NCBI GenBank assembly: GCA_003501485.1
Contig: DNPJ01000035.1
Coordinates: forward strand, 1-22,313
DNA: 22,313 nt
Direction: 5' to 3'
From: Bacillota bacterium
GTDB lineage: Bacteria > Bacillota_I > Bacilli_A > RFN20 > CAG-826
Shown: piece after piece, positions 22,273-22,313 of the stretch
How the letters are laid out: every line of letters starts with the position of its first letter
Position numbering within the stretch: the first letter of the stretch is position 1
Position numbers and translations under genes: made by a program
The notes under the pieces: generated by a model
Databases searched by the model: none
The model's input: only the letters and a program-made list of their open reading frames with translations
What the model was told of the DNA's origin: nothing

Positions 22273-22313
22273 TTATTTAAGGCTGTTCTCAGCTTGAATT
22301 ACACCATATCCTC
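22273..22313 (-). CDS. C-terminal end of a leftward gene cut by the window edge
   Basis: Only the last 12 codons and TAA are visible, reading GYGVIQAENSLK. The good terminator just after it supports a real gene end. The GxGxIxAExxL pattern resembles the end of subtilisin-like (S8) peptidase domains, where a glycine-rich turn leads into a last helix, but 12 residues cannot prove this. Confidence 0.45.
   Translation of the reverse strand, partial: GYGVIQAENSLK

Noticed and set aside
1..22313. Mycoplasma genetic code (TGA as tryptophan), suggested by the low GC content
   Set aside because: Tryptophans are encoded by TGG, the genes are full length without reading TGA, and two genes end in TGA at the expected family length or at a sensible boundary.
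1..22313. Mobile element, prophage, CRISPR or defence island
   Set aside because: No transposase, integrase, terminal repeats, repeat-spacer array or restriction/toxin genes were found. All recognisable neighbours are housekeeping genes.

Overview
The window is an AT-rich, gene-dense stretch of a Bacillota-type chromosome. Strong AAGGAGG ribosome binding sites, an Spx regulator, RNase J, a YlbF-family protein and the ylbF-rsmD-coaD order known from Bacillus all point to the Bacilli. TGA acts as a stop codon (EIIB-like gene and recD) and tryptophan is written TGG, so the code is standard rather than that of Mycoplasma. My best guess, by inference only, is an uncultured low-GC member of the Bacilli near the Erysipelotrichales/Acholeplasma side. 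I saw no transposase, phage gene, CRISPR array or other sign of a mobile region.

Layout. Bases 1-2100 hold a leftward YitT-family membrane protein and a divergent membrane-anchored thioredoxin-like protein with a strong promoter. Bases 2100-3473 are the leftward ylbF-rsmD-coaD cluster. Bases 3520-6435 are rightward def, rnjA and maf. Bases 6425-9723 hold a membrane-anchored degenerate PTS EIIB-like domain, a CYTH protein, spx, trpS and a Cof-type HAD phosphatase. Bases 9715-10871 carry an RluA-family pseudouridine synthase and tRNA-Ser(GGA). Bases 10995-19290 carry three large leftward genes separated by only 2 bases each. I read them as recC, recB and recD. The rest, all leftward, is mntP, a two-pass membrane protein, an unrecognised 286-residue protein, a second HAD phosphatase and the last 12 codons of a gene that enters from the right.

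The main finding is the recC-recB-recD operon. Bacillota normally use AddAB for double-strand-break processing. Here the second gene has the EASAGTGKT Walker A and the full RecB nuclease residues (H957, D1056, D1069, K1071), the first gene lacks both the AddB Walker A and a nuclease domain, and a RecD-like helicase follows in the order recC-recB-recD.

A second pattern is in gene starts. At least seven first genes (ylbF, def, EIIB-like, spx, the pseudouridine synthase, recC, HAD) have no Shine-Dalgarno site but carry a -10 element, often with an extended TGa, 5-7 bases before the ATG, so their mRNAs should be leaderless. Internal operon genes and several others (coaD, recB, rnjA, trx-like, CYTH, trpS) have ordinary Shine-Dalgarno sites. 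RNA metabolism is well represented (RNase J, YlbF, RsmD, pseudouridine synthase), but I see no single pathway that joins the whole window.
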